Both the position numbers and the translations under genes were made by a program. DNA of 64,000 bases from Thioalkalivibrio sp. ALE31 (GTDB lineage: Bacteria > Pseudomonadota > Gammaproteobacteria > Ectothiorhodospirales > Ectothiorhodospiraceae). Below the pieces are notes generated by a model that saw nothing but the letters and a program-made list of their open reading frames with translations, was not told where the DNA came from and searched no databases. The stretch covers positions 124,001 through 188,000 of the forward strand of contig NZ_KB905020.1 of the NCBI RefSeq assembly GCF_000377405.1. Reading direction: 5' to 3'. Below, in pieces: positions 1-10,703 of the stretch. Numbering within the stretch: position 1 is the first letter of the stretch; each line of letters begins with the position of its first letter.

Positions 1-345
1 AAGAGCGTGCTGGGCGAGCAGTTGACGCGGCGGGTGGCCCAGCGCTGGTGCGAGCTGTGGGTGGAGAACCGGCCGCTGGAGCGCCTGAGCAATGCCGATA
101 TCGAGCAGGTGACGGGGGTTTGTCAGCCCTGGACGGTCTGGCCGTCGGGGACCGAGGGCTACCGCACCGCGGAGGTGACGCTGGGCGGGGTGGATACCGC
201 CGCCCTGTCCTCGAAGACGATGGAGTGCCGCTCGATCCCGGGGCTCTATTTTATTGGCGAGGTCGTGGATGTGACCGGGCATCTGGGCGGGCACAACTTC
301 CAGTGGGCCTGGGCCTCCGGGTACGCGGCGGGCATGTACGTCTGA
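1..345 (+). CDS. C-terminal part of YhiN/HI0933-type flavoprotein
   Basis: This is the last 114 codons of a gene that begins before the window. The visible part ends with a stretch characteristic of FAD-binding HI0933/YhiN-like oxidoreductases: a segment reading GLYFIGEVVDVTGHLGGHN, then QWAWASGYAAG, which forms the C-terminal FAD-contacting turn. The substrate of this family is not established. The reading frame is open from base 1 and stops at 343-345. No hairpin with a T-run follows it before the aldolase gene. The family assignment is fairly safe; the biological role is unknown. Confidence 0.8.
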   Translation, partial: KSVLGEQLTRRVAQRWCELWVENRPLERLSNADIEQVTGVCQPWTVWPSGTEGYRTAEVTLGGVDTAALSSKTMECRSIPGLYFIGEVVDVTGHLGGHNFQWAWASGYAAGMYV

Positions 346-496
346 GCGGGTTTTTGTGCGCCGCGAACACGGCCTTTCGTGCTGTTCGGGAAACTGTGCT
401 GGGGTTTCGCCTGTCGGGTTGGAAGGACCCGTGTTGGAAGAACCCGGGGTGGGTGACTACTCTTCAAATTCCCAAGCAGCAACGCAAGGAGCTGGC

Positions 497-1501
497 ATGA
501 AGATCGATCAGTTGGTAGAGACGGCCGAAGCGATGGTGGCCCCTGGAAAGGGCATCATCGCCATCGATGAATCCACCGGGACGATCGGCAAGCGCCTGGG
601 CGCGGTCGGTGTCGAGAACACCGAGGAGAACCGGCGGACCTATCGCGAACTGCTGCTGACCACGCCGCAGCTCAACGAGTACATCTCGGGCGCGATCCTG
701 TATGACGAGACCATCCGCCAGTCGACCCGCGACGGCAAGCCGTTCGTCGACGTAATGAACGAGTCCGGCATCCTGCCGGGCATCAAGGTGGATACCGGCG
801 CGAAGGACCTGGCCGGGTTCCCCGGCGAGAAGGTGACCGAGGGCCTGGATGGCCTGCGCGAACGCCTGGAGGAATACGCCAAAATGGGCGCGCGGTTCGC
901 CAAGTGGCGCGCGGTGATCACGATTGGCGACACCATGCCCACCGACACCTGCATCGAGTCGAATGCGCACGCGCTGGCGCGGTATGCCGCGCTGTGCCAG
1001 GAGCAGGGCATCGTCCCGATCGTGGAGCCGGAGGTCCTGATGGACGGCAGTCACGACATCGAGACCTGCTACGGCGTGACCGAGGCGACCCAGCGCGCGG
1101 TGTTCAAGGCGCTCTACGAGCATCATGTCCTGCTGGAGGGCACCATCCTGAAGGCCAGCATGGTGCTGCCGGGCAAGGACTGCCCCGAGCAGGCCAGCGT
1201 GGAGGATGTCGCGCATGCGACGCTGCGTTGCCTGGAGTCCGCGGTGCCGGCGATCCTGCCCGGGATCGTGTTCCTCTCCGGTGGGCAGAGCGATGCCGAC
1301 GCCACCAATCACCTGGATGCGATGAACCGCATCGGCGGGGCCCCGTGGCCGCTGTCCTTCTCCTATGGTCGCGGCATGCAGCAGGCGGCGATGGAGCTGT
1401 GGGGCAAGGACATGGGCGCCAATTTCGAGAAGGCCCAGCAGACGGTGTACGAGCGCGCCCGCGACAACGGGCTGGCGGCCCAGGGCAAGTACGCGGCCTG
1501 A
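497..1501 (+). CDS. Fructose-bisphosphate aldolase, class I
   Basis: This 334-residue protein is a class I (Schiff-base) fructose-1,6-bisphosphate aldolase. It cleaves fructose-1,6-bisphosphate to dihydroxyacetone phosphate and glyceraldehyde-3-phosphate in the cytosol, and works in the reverse direction in gluconeogenesis or the Calvin cycle. The N-terminus has the family signature GKGIIAIDESTGTIGKRL. AKWRAVI carries the conserved Lys-Trp-Arg, and LEGTILKASMV carries the Schiff-base lysine (about residue 219). The start at 497 is chosen because AAGGAG lies at 486-491, five bases upstream; longer forms starting near 356 include non-homologous sequence. It stands alone, with about 150 bases of non-coding DNA before it. 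In a chemolithoautotroph the anabolic direction is likely, but that is inference. Confidence 0.95.
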   Translation: MKIDQLVETAEAMVAPGKGIIAIDESTGTIGKRLGAVGVENTEENRRTYRELLLTTPQLNEYISGAILYDETIRQSTRDGKPFVDVMNESGILPGIKVDTGAKDLAGFPGEKVTEGLDGLRERLEEYAKMGARFAKWRAVITIGDTMPTDTCIESNAHALARYAALCQEQGIVPIVEPEVLMDGSHDIETCYGVTEATQRAVFKALYEHHVLLEGTILKASMVLPGKDCPEQASVEDVAHATLRCLESAVPAILPGIVFLSGGQSDADATNHLDAMNRIGGAPWPLSFSYGRGMQQAAMELWGKDMGANFEKAQQTVYERARDNGLAAQGKYAA

Positions 1502-1520
1502 AGCTAATGCCGCATGGCCT

Positions 1521-1556
1521 GGATCCAGGGCCGGATCCACGGCCGGGTCCACGGAT
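1521..1556. repeat. Three tandem copies of a 12-base unit after the aldolase gene
   Basis: Three consecutive 12-mers, GGATCCAGGGCC, GGATCCACGGCC and GGGTCCACGGAT, lie just behind the aldolase stop codon. The first copy overlaps a perfect 12-base palindrome, CCTGGATCCAGG, at 1518-1529. No T-run follows, so it does not look like an intrinsic terminator. The function is unknown. Confidence 0.6.
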
Positions 1557-1567
1557 TGGGGGATCTA

Positions 1568-1581
1568 TTGATCTGGATCAA
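1568..1581 (+). promoter_or_regulatory. FNR/ANR-type box (TTGAT-N4-ATCAA)
   Basis: The sequence TTGATCTGGATCAA matches the FNR/ANR consensus TTGAT-N4-ATCAA at every defined position. Its centre is 1574.5. A class II activator site (centre at -41.5) would place transcription start near 1616, and a plausible -10 element, TAGCCT at 1604-1609, sits where it should. No protein gene begins in the next 390 bases, but a foldable RNA with a terminator does. FNR-family proteins sense oxygen through an iron-sulfur cluster; which regulator binds here is unknown. Confidence 0.6.
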
Positions 1582-1611
1582 GAAAGACCGGCGGATGGCT
1601 GACTAGCCTGA

Positions 1612-1733
1612 AACCGTCGGATCCGAACAACGGCCGCCAAGGAGCGCACGATCCCCCAGCGTGCAGGCGGCCGGATGCTTCCGACGGTGTATGTCGCGTC
1701 TTGGCCTGCTATCTCCGGATAGCAGGCTTTTTT
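1612..1733 (+). ncRNA. Candidate anaerobically controlled small structured RNA
   Basis: The region contains nested inverted repeats: ACCGTCGGA (1613-1621) pairs with TCCGACGGT (1680-1688), CGGCCGCC (1631-1638) pairs with GGCGGCCG (1666-1673), and GCACG (1646-1650) pairs with CGTGC (1660-1664). The apical loop contains CCCCC. A perfect 10-bp terminator follows at 1704-1727 with six Ts. Together with the FNR box upstream, this predicts a transcript of about 120 nt. A C-rich loop is a common feature of bacterial small RNAs that pair with ribosome-binding sites. I do not recognise a named family. An alternative is a leader of soxB with a terminator; GCAGGC at 1663-1668 could pair with the 5' terminator arm, so attenuation is possible. 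Confidence 0.5.
1704..1733 (+). terminator. Intrinsic terminator upstream of soxB
   Basis: GCCTGCTATC (1704-1713) and GATAGCAGGC (1718-1727) form a perfect 10-bp stem with a TCCG loop, followed by six Ts. It lies 202 bases after the aldolase stop and 242 bases before soxB, so it most simply ends the small RNA candidate at 1612-1733. Confidence 0.85.
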
Positions 1734-1761
1734 GTGTCGATTGCCTGCCGAACTGTGACGC

Positions 1762-1774
1762 ATTCCTCAGGAAT
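1762..1774. promoter_or_regulatory. Perfect inverted repeat upstream of soxB, candidate operator
   Basis: ATTCCT-C-AGGAAT is a perfect 6-base inverted repeat, about 200 bases before soxB. A second short one, CGCGA-TC-TCGCG, lies at 1784-1795. Both are placed where a repressor of soxB could bind. Sox genes in other sulfur oxidisers are controlled by ArsR-family repressors with small palindromic sites, but no regulator gene is in the window, so the link is inference. Confidence 0.3.
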
Positions 1775-1975
1775 TCAAAGTTTCGCGATCTCGCGGGAAG
1801 GGGTGGCGAAGGTGGGCGCTTCTCCTGCCCATGTCCGGGAAAATGTGGTTATCGCAGGCTCGCTTGGCCGGCTCTGGCGGAACATTAATGGGTTTTGCGC
1901 GTCGGGAACTGCGTGGGGCCGCGGTAATGCCCCGTCGTTTGACGAGAAATCCAGAAGATCACCAAGGAGAGCGAC

Positions 1976-3709
1976 ATGAGTCTGACACGCCGAGAGTTCC
2001 TGGAGGCCATGGTGGCCGCAAGCGCCGCCGGCTTCTCGATGAATGCCTGGGCTGGCGAGAAGGGATCCTGGCGACCGGCCGATGCGGATATGTATGACCT
2101 GCCGAAGTTCGGCAATGTCTCGCTGCTGCACTACACGGACTGCCACGCGCAGCTGAAGCCGGTGTACTTCCGCGAGCCGGACGTGAACATCGGGGTTGGC
2201 GACATGCAGGGCAAGCCGCCGGTGATGGCAGGGAAGGAACTGCTGGAATACTTCGACATCAAGCCCGGTACGCCACTTGCGCATGCCGTGACGCACATGG
2301 ATTTCAAATATGCGGCCGAGAAGTACGGACGCCTGGGCGGGTTCTCCCACCTGTCCACGCTGATCCAGAAGCTCCGGGCGGAACGCCCGAACTCCCTGTT
2401 GCTGGACGGCGGCGACACCTGGCAGGGCTCGGCCACGTCGCTGTGGACCAACGGCCAGGACATGGTGGATGCGCAGAAGCTGCTGGGCGTGGACATCATG
2501 GTCGGCCACTGGGAGTTCACCTTTGGCGACGAACGGGTGATGGAGGTCATCGAGAACGACTTCAAGCCCAACAACATCGAGTTCCTGGCGCAGAACATCG
2601 AGGATCGCGACTGGGGCGACCCGGTCTTCGAGCCCTACACCATCCGCGAGATGAACGGGGTCCCGGTGGCGGTGATCGGCCAGGCCTTTCCGTATACCTC
2701 GGTGGCCAACCCCGACTACATGTTCCCGGACTGGAGCTTCGGCATCCGCGACGACAACATGCAGCGCATGATCGACGAGTGCCGCGAGAAGGGCGCCAAG
2801 GTGGTCGCGATCCTGTCGCACAACGGCATGGTCACGGACATGGAGATGGCCCGCCGCCTGCGCGACGTGGACGTGATCCTGGGTGGCCACACCCACGATG
2901 CCGTGCCCGGGGCGATGGAGATCGAGAATGCCGGCGGCGAGCGGACCCTGGTGACCAACGCCGGTTCCAACGGCAAGTTCGTGGGCGTGATGGACCTGGA
3001 TGTGACCGACAGCGGCATCCGCGACTACAAGTTCACGCTGCTGCCGGTGTTCTCCAACCTGATCGAGGCGGACGCGGAGATGGAAGAGCATATCCGCAAG
3101 GTTCGCGAGCCCTACGAGGACAAGCTGAGCGAAGAGTTGGCGGTTACCGACGGCGTGCTGTATCGCCGCGGCAACTTCAACGGCACCTTCGACGAAGTGA
3201 TCATGGACGCGATGATCAAGGAGATGGATGCCGAGGTGGCCCTCTCGCCGGGCTTCCGCTGGGGCGTGAGTGTGCTGCCGGGCTCGCCCATCACCTTCGA
3301 GGAGCTGATGACGCAGACCGCGACCACCTACTCGGAGACCCAGCGCAACGAGATGACCGGCGAGCAGTTGAAGAACGCGCTGGAGGACGTGGCCAACTCG
3401 ATCTTCAACTCCAACCCCTATCACCACCGGGGGGGCGACATGGTCCGGACCTCGGGGATCGAGTACACCATCGATCCGCATGAATCCATGGGCAGCCGCA
3501 TCAGTGATATGCACATCAACGGCGAGCCGCTGGATCCGGACAGGAAGTACGTGGTCGCCGGCTGGGCGAATGTCCACGAGCCGCTGGATACGGACCCGGT
3601 CTGGGACGTAGTCGCCAACTACCTGCGCGAGCACGACACCATCAGCCCCGGCAAGCCCTACCTGCCGCGACTGAAGAACGTCGAGGGCGATCCCGGTCTG
3701 GATCGCTGA
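1976..3709 (+). CDS. soxB: Thiosulfohydrolase SoxB
   Basis: SoxB hydrolyses the sulfate group from the cysteine S-thiosulfonate carried on SoxYZ in periplasmic thiosulfate oxidation, using a dinuclear manganese centre. The 577-residue protein begins with a twin-arginine signal (SLTRREFLE, then a short hydrophobic stretch ending at NAWAG), as expected for Tat export. The metallophosphatase/5'-nucleotidase fold shows in HYTDCHAQLKPVYFREP, LLLDGGDTWQGSATSLW, VGHWEFTFG, ILSHNGM and LGGHTHDAVP. The C-terminal half is the 5'-nucleotidase C domain. AAGGAGAG precedes the ATG. No other sox gene is nearby, so SoxYZ and SoxAX must be encoded elsewhere. A strong terminator follows. Confidence 0.96.
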   Translation: MSLTRREFLEAMVAASAAGFSMNAWAGEKGSWRPADADMYDLPKFGNVSLLHYTDCHAQLKPVYFREPDVNIGVGDMQGKPPVMAGKELLEYFDIKPGTPLAHAVTHMDFKYAAEKYGRLGGFSHLSTLIQKLRAERPNSLLLDGGDTWQGSATSLWTNGQDMVDAQKLLGVDIMVGHWEFTFGDERVMEVIENDFKPNNIEFLAQNIEDRDWGDPVFEPYTIREMNGVPVAVIGQAFPYTSVANPDYMFPDWSFGIRDDNMQRMIDECREKGAKVVAILSHNGMVTDMEMARRLRDVDVILGGHTHDAVPGAMEIENAGGERTLVTNAGSNGKFVGVMDLDVTDSGIRDYKFTLLPVFSNLIEADAEMEEHIRKVREPYEDKLSEELAVTDGVLYRRGNFNGTFDEVIMDAMIKEMDAEVALSPGFRWGVSVLPGSPITFEELMTQTATTYSETQRNEMTGEQLKNALEDVANSIFNSNPYHHRGGDMVRTSGIEYTIDPHESMGSRISDMHINGEPLDPDRKYVVAGWANVHEPLDTDPVWDVVANYLREHDTISPGKPYLPRLKNVEGDPGLDR

Positions 3710-3755
3710 TCGACCCCTCTGGCTTGGCCCGCGCGAGCGGGCCGGTTAGTCTCGC

Positions 3756-3789
3756 AGCCGCCGTGCACTGCCTGCACGGCGGCTTTTTT
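3756..3789 (+). terminator. Intrinsic terminator after soxB
   Basis: A perfect 12-bp stem, AGCCGCCGTGCA (3756-3767) against TGCACGGCGGCT (3773-3784), has a five-base loop and runs into six Ts. It isolates soxB from rlmM. Confidence 0.9.
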
Positions 3790-3806
3790 GTGGGAGCGAT
3801 CCGGAG

Positions 3807-4883
3807 ATGGAGACAAACGGACCGGGCTTCTCGGGCCTGTTGCTGTACTGCCGGCCAGGGTTCGAGGCGGATCTGACGGCGGAGCTGACCGACCGCGCGG
3901 CGCGGGCGGGATTGGGTGGCTTCGCGCGCGTGCGCGCCGGCAGCGGCTCGGTTCACTTCGAGCCGGCAGATGGCTCCGTCGAGGCGCTCGCGGGGGCGCT
4001 TCCGTTCTCCGCGCTGATCTTCGCGCGGCAGGTGTTCCCGGCGTTTCCGGTCCTCGAGGGGCTGGATCGCGCGGACCGGCTGACGCCGATCATCGAGCAG
4101 GCGGAGGCCTCCGGTCTGGCAGTGGATTCCGTCTGGCACGAGATGCCGGATACCAACGAAGGGAAAGGGCTGCGCCGCCTGGTCAAGGCCGTCGAGCGGC
4201 CGCTGGCCGCAGTACTGCGCAAGCGCGGGGTGCTGCGGGCACAGGCGGACGGGCAGCGGTTGCATGTCTTCTGGCATGCGGGCGATTGCGTGCAGCTCGG
4301 TGTGAGCCGGCCGGGGGAGCGCAGCGAGTGGCCGGGCGGCATCCTGCACCTGCGCTCGCCGCGCGAGGCCCCCAGCCGCTCGACCCTGAAGCTGGAAGAG
4401 GGGTGGCATACCTTCATCCCCCGGGAGGACTGGGACACGCGCCTGGCGCAAGGCATGCAGGCCGTGGATCTCGGGGCGGCGCCCGGTGGCTGGACCTGGC
4501 AACTGGTACGCCGCGGGATGTACGTGCACGCGGTGGACAACGGGCCGATGGATGACCGCTTGATGGCGACCACCCAGGTGGAGCATCACCGCGAGGATGC
4601 GTTTTCGTGGGAACCCCCGAATCCGGTGACCTGGCTGGTCTGCGACATCGTCGACAAGCCGGGGCGCGTGGCGGCGCGCATGGCGGACTGGCTGGAGGCG
4701 GGCTGGTGTCGCGAGGCGATCTTCAACCTGAAGCTGCCGATGAAACGGCGCTGGCAGACGGTGGACCAGTGCCTGGACCATATCGAGGAGCGCCTGCTGG
4801 ACGCCCGGATCGCCCACCGGATGCAGGCGCGACAGCTTTACCACGACCGCGAGGAGATCACGGTCCACGTGCAGCGCGACTGA
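3807..4883 (+). CDS. rlmM: 23S rRNA (cytidine-2498-2'-O)-methyltransferase RlmM
   Basis: RlmM methylates the 2'-hydroxyl of C2498 in the peptidyl transferase centre of 23S rRNA, using S-adenosylmethionine. The 358-residue protein matches the usual size. An N-terminal THUMP-like region includes LLLYCRPGFEADLTAEL. The C-terminal Rossmann methyltransferase has the SAM motif VDLGAAPGGWTWQLVRRG and the catalytic-type segments LVCDIVDKP and IFNLKLPMKRRW, fitting the K-D-K-E arrangement of 2'-O-methyltransferases. It starts 17 bases after the soxB terminator T-run. It converges on yjbQ with only eight bases between the stop codons. Confidence 0.95.
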   Translation: METNGPGFSGLLLYCRPGFEADLTAELTDRAARAGLGGFARVRAGSGSVHFEPADGSVEALAGALPFSALIFARQVFPAFPVLEGLDRADRLTPIIEQAEASGLAVDSVWHEMPDTNEGKGLRRLVKAVERPLAAVLRKRGVLRAQADGQRLHVFWHAGDCVQLGVSRPGERSEWPGGILHLRSPREAPSRSTLKLEEGWHTFIPREDWDTRLAQGMQAVDLGAAPGGWTWQLVRRGMYVHAVDNGPMDDRLMATTQVEHHREDAFSWEPPNPVTWLVCDIVDKPGRVAARMADWLEAGWCREAIFNLKLPMKRRWQTVDQCLDHIEERLLDARIAHRMQARQLYHDREEITVHVQRD

Positions 4884-4891
4884 GTCGGGCG

Positions 4892-5311
4892 TTATTCGCC
4901 CTGCACGGTAATGGTCAGCCGGCGCGTGTGGGCGGCATAGCGGTGTTCCCACAGGAAGACGCCCTGCCAGGTGCCGAGGATCAGCCGCCCCTGGCCGACC
5001 GGGAGCGTCAGGTCGTTGTGTGTGAGCATGGCCCGGGCGTGGGCCGCCATGTCGTCGTCGCCTTCCATGTCGTGGCGGTAGGCGGGGTCGCCGTCCGGGG
5101 CCATGCGGGCGATCAGGGTTTCCAGGTCGTGGCGGACGTCGGGATCGGCGTTCTCCGTGACCAGCAGCGAGGCGCTGGTGTGGTGCTGGAAGACGTGGCA
5201 GGTGCCGGTGGTGATGCCGGAGGCGCGGACGATGTGCTCCACGGCCTGGGTGATGTTCAGCGTGCCGCGGCCGCGGGTCTGCTGGGTCAGGGTGTCCTGG
5301 TACACGGCCAT
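4892..5311 (-). CDS. YjbQ/UPF0047 family protein
   Basis: This 139-residue protein belongs to the YjbQ (UPF0047) family, small trimeric proteins. Some members were reported to have weak thiamine-phosphate synthase activity; the physiological role is unsettled. Conserved segments are GTCHVFQHHTSASLLVTENADP, with the clustered histidines of the putative active site, and LGTWQGVFLWEHR near the C-terminus. The start at 5311 is preceded on the minus strand by GAGGTAG. It lies just downstream of the ssrA terminator, on the same strand as ssrA. Confidence 0.9.
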   Translation of the reverse strand: MAVYQDTLTQQTRGRGTLNITQAVEHIVRASGITTGTCHVFQHHTSASLLVTENADPDVRHDLETLIARMAPDGDPAYRHDMEGDDDMAAHARAMLTHNDLTLPVGQGRLILGTWQGVFLWEHRYAAHTRRLTITVQGE

Positions 5312-5332
5312 GCATCTACCTCGAATGCAAAC

Positions 5333-5354
5333 AAAAAAGCGCCCGCAGGCGCTT
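5333..5354 (-). terminator. Terminator of ssrA
   Basis: Read on the minus strand, AAGCGCC-TGCG-GGCGCTT forms a 7-bp stem followed by a run of Ts. It starts 18 bases past the CCA end of tmRNA and separates ssrA from yjbQ. Confidence 0.85.
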
Positions 5355-5371
5355 GATTGGTCGGTCTAATT

Positions 5372-5732
5372 TGGTGGAGGCGGCGGGAATCGAACCCGCG
5401 TCCGCAGGACCTCCGCCTTCGGCTCTACATGCTTATTCTGTCTTTGAGTTTAACCAGCTACTACCCGACAGGCAGGGAATGCAGCTGGCGATCCCGGTTG
5501 AGTTTTAATGGATCCACGCCGGGCGCGCTTCACCACGAGCTTATGAGAGTCGACGCCCGATACTGGACGCATAAGCACGGCTCCAGTCGGACGGCATCTA
5601 CCGGTTTTTAAGCGGCGAGTGCGTAGTTGTCGTCGTTGGCAACTATTTTTTTGCAGCGGTTTTTACGAGGTCCACTACAGCCTCGGCATGCACCTCAGGT
5701 TTCGCGACCCGCGTCGAAGCCAAGTCGCCCCC
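5372..5732 (-). ncRNA. ssrA: Transfer-messenger RNA (tmRNA)
   Basis: tmRNA rescues stalled ribosomes with SmpB and tags the incomplete protein for degradation. On the minus strand the 5' end GGGGGCGACTTGG pairs with the 3' end CGCCTCC-A-CCA to form a seven-pair tRNA-like acceptor stem. The T-arm reads CGGGTTCGATTCCCGCC. The tag frame at 5608-5640 encodes ANDDNYALAA followed by TAA, with the resume alanine GCC at 5640-5638. The length of 361 nt fits one-piece tmRNA. The mature 5' end is probably made by RNase P; the promoter is not clear. Confidence 0.96.
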
Positions 5733-5812
5733 AAGTACTGTCATGGACATGGTAGCGCATCCGAAGTTCCCCGGCCATGTGATTCATCGGTGGGTAGAAG
5801 GTCAAGGGCGGG

Positions 5813-5844
5813 TTCACCACGAAGCTCACGAAGGCACGAAGGAG
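5813..5844 (+). repeat. Left arm of CACGAAG inverted repeat
   Basis: A 32-base arm, starting TTCACCACGAAG and built from repeated ACGAAG units 8-9 bases apart, is matched in reverse complement by 5990-6021 at 30 of 32 positions. The two arms enclose 145 bases with no gene. This looks like a small non-autonomous repeat element, although no target duplication is evident. Similar CACGAAG-rich repeats occur between genes in other GC-rich proteobacteria; that comparison is from memory. Confidence 0.7.
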
Positions 5845-5989
5845 GGCCAGGTCAAGAGCGGTCTACAGGAAGACGGGGCGCTTGGGAAGGGTTTGGATAA
5901 TTTGCTCTGGAATGGACCGGTCCGCGGGGCCGGGGCATCTATGAGATGACCTGCGCTAGCTTCCTGGCTTCCCGCGGGTCGCCCTTGAA

Positions 5990-6021
5990 CTTCTTCGTGC
6001 CTTCGTGTGCTTCGTGGTGAA
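5990..6021 (-). repeat. Right arm of CACGAAG inverted repeat
   Basis: This is the reverse-complement partner of the arm at 5813-5844, with two mismatches. The sequence ends CTTCGTGGTGAA. It lies about 70 bases upstream of the putative purL -10 element. Confidence 0.7.
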
Positions 6022-6092
6022 AATGCCGTACTTCGGCTTCGAATGGGGCAGATGCGCCGGGTTGGCAGGTCCCGCGCGGGGGGCGGGTCCGG

Positions 6093-6098
6093 TACAAT
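6093..6098 (+). promoter_or_regulatory. Likely -10 element of purL
   Basis: TACAAT matches the sigma-70 -10 consensus at five of six positions and lies 36 bases before the purL start codon. No good -35 is found at 16-18 bases. No PurR-like operator was recognised. Confidence 0.45.
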
Positions 6099-6134
6099 GC
6101 GCTGCTTTTGGCACGTCCGGTTCGAGGAAGCGCA

Positions 6135-10010
<3,876 letters not shown>

Positions 10011-10076
10011 AGCGCGCCGGGCCGATGGTCTATAACGAAGGCATTTGGTCGGCGGACAGACGAGGCGGGTACGGAC

Positions 10077-10613
10077 ATGGATGACGCCAGCAAGGACGAA
10101 TTCCTCGGGGAGGACCTGCGGGTTACGACGACCCTCATGATCGGCCCGTCGCAACGCCCGGTTACGGACCCCGTGCTGGCGCAGCGCCTGATCGAGAGCC
10201 TCGACCTGTTCGACGACGCACACCCGCGCGGAGCGATGCCCCACGAGGACGAGGGCGCCCCCGAGGTGCAGCGCCTGGAACACAAGCTGGACCTGCTGCT
10301 GCATCTGGTGGCGGAGTCGCTGCACCCGGAACGCCCGGACCCGGTCGAGCTGGTACTCAGCGGGCGTGGCATGGTGCTGCCCGCGGGCACGCTGCCCGAG
10401 GATTGCGAGCGGGTGGAGGTCTATCTGAGCCGCTTGCTGCCGCAGCCCTGCGTCCTGGGTGTCGAGACTCCGACAACCCGCGGAGGCCAGCAAATGACTC
10501 GCTGGACGGGGGTCGAGGGGCCTCTGGAAGAGGCGCTCGGGCGGTGGATCTTCCGCCTGCACCGCCGCGAGGTGGCGGAGAAACGCCAGAAAGTTGACGG
10601 CAATCGCAATTAG
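10077..10613 (+). CDS. PilZ-like protein, possible cyclic-di-GMP receptor
   Basis: This 178-residue protein has an N-terminal helical stretch (HKLDLLLHLVAESL, residues about 68-81) and then a beta-rich region (VELVLSGRGMVLPAGTLP through GRWIFRLHRREVAEKRQ). This arrangement resembles atypical PilZ proteins of flagellar loci, in which a heptad helix precedes a divergent PilZ barrel. I do not see a classical RxxxR plus D/NxSxxG pair, so cyclic-di-GMP binding is uncertain. It lies between purL and fleQ on the same strand. The likely fleQ promoter overlaps its last codons. In related bacteria FleQ itself responds to cyclic-di-GMP, which fits the neighbourhood. Confidence 0.65.
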   Translation: MDDASKDEFLGEDLRVTTTLMIGPSQRPVTDPVLAQRLIESLDLFDDAHPRGAMPHEDEGAPEVQRLEHKLDLLLHLVAESLHPERPDPVELVLSGRGMVLPAGTLPEDCERVEVYLSRLLPQPCVLGVETPTTRGGQQMTRWTGVEGPLEEALGRWIFRLHRREVAEKRQKVDGNRN

Positions 10614-10623
10614 ACAGGATACT
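10594..10623 (+). promoter_or_regulatory. Sigma-70-like promoter of fleQ
   Basis: TTGACG (10594-10599) is separated by 18 bases from GATACT (10618-10623). It overlaps the last codons of the PilZ-like gene and lies 80 bases before the fleQ start. A sigma-70 promoter is expected for a master regulator at the top of the flagellar cascade. Confidence 0.5.
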
Positions 10624-10703
10624 GCGAACTCGATCACATCATCGGATGCGGGCCGGGCGTCACCCGTTGCCACATCCGGTCGCGAACATCGGGGCACAGC
10701 GGT

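Larger units (their letters stand above)
5733..6092. other. Gene-free region between ssrA and purL
   Basis: I see no credible protein gene in about 360 bases; short open frames lack a ribosome-binding site and any recognisable protein. The stretch holds the CACGAAG inverted repeat pair described separately. The right end runs into the likely purL promoter. Confidence 0.6.

Noticed and set aside
1661-1888. Open frame of 75 codons overlapping the small RNA candidate
   Set aside because: It starts with GTG 16 bases after the nearest AAGGAG, runs through the terminator and has no recognisable protein.
1775-3634. 619-codon minus-strand frame opposite soxB
   Set aside because: It is antisense to soxB, His/Asp/Val-rich, with no family match.
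5357-5611. Open frame of 84 codons inside the tmRNA gene
   Set aside because: It is on the opposite strand of a certain RNA gene.
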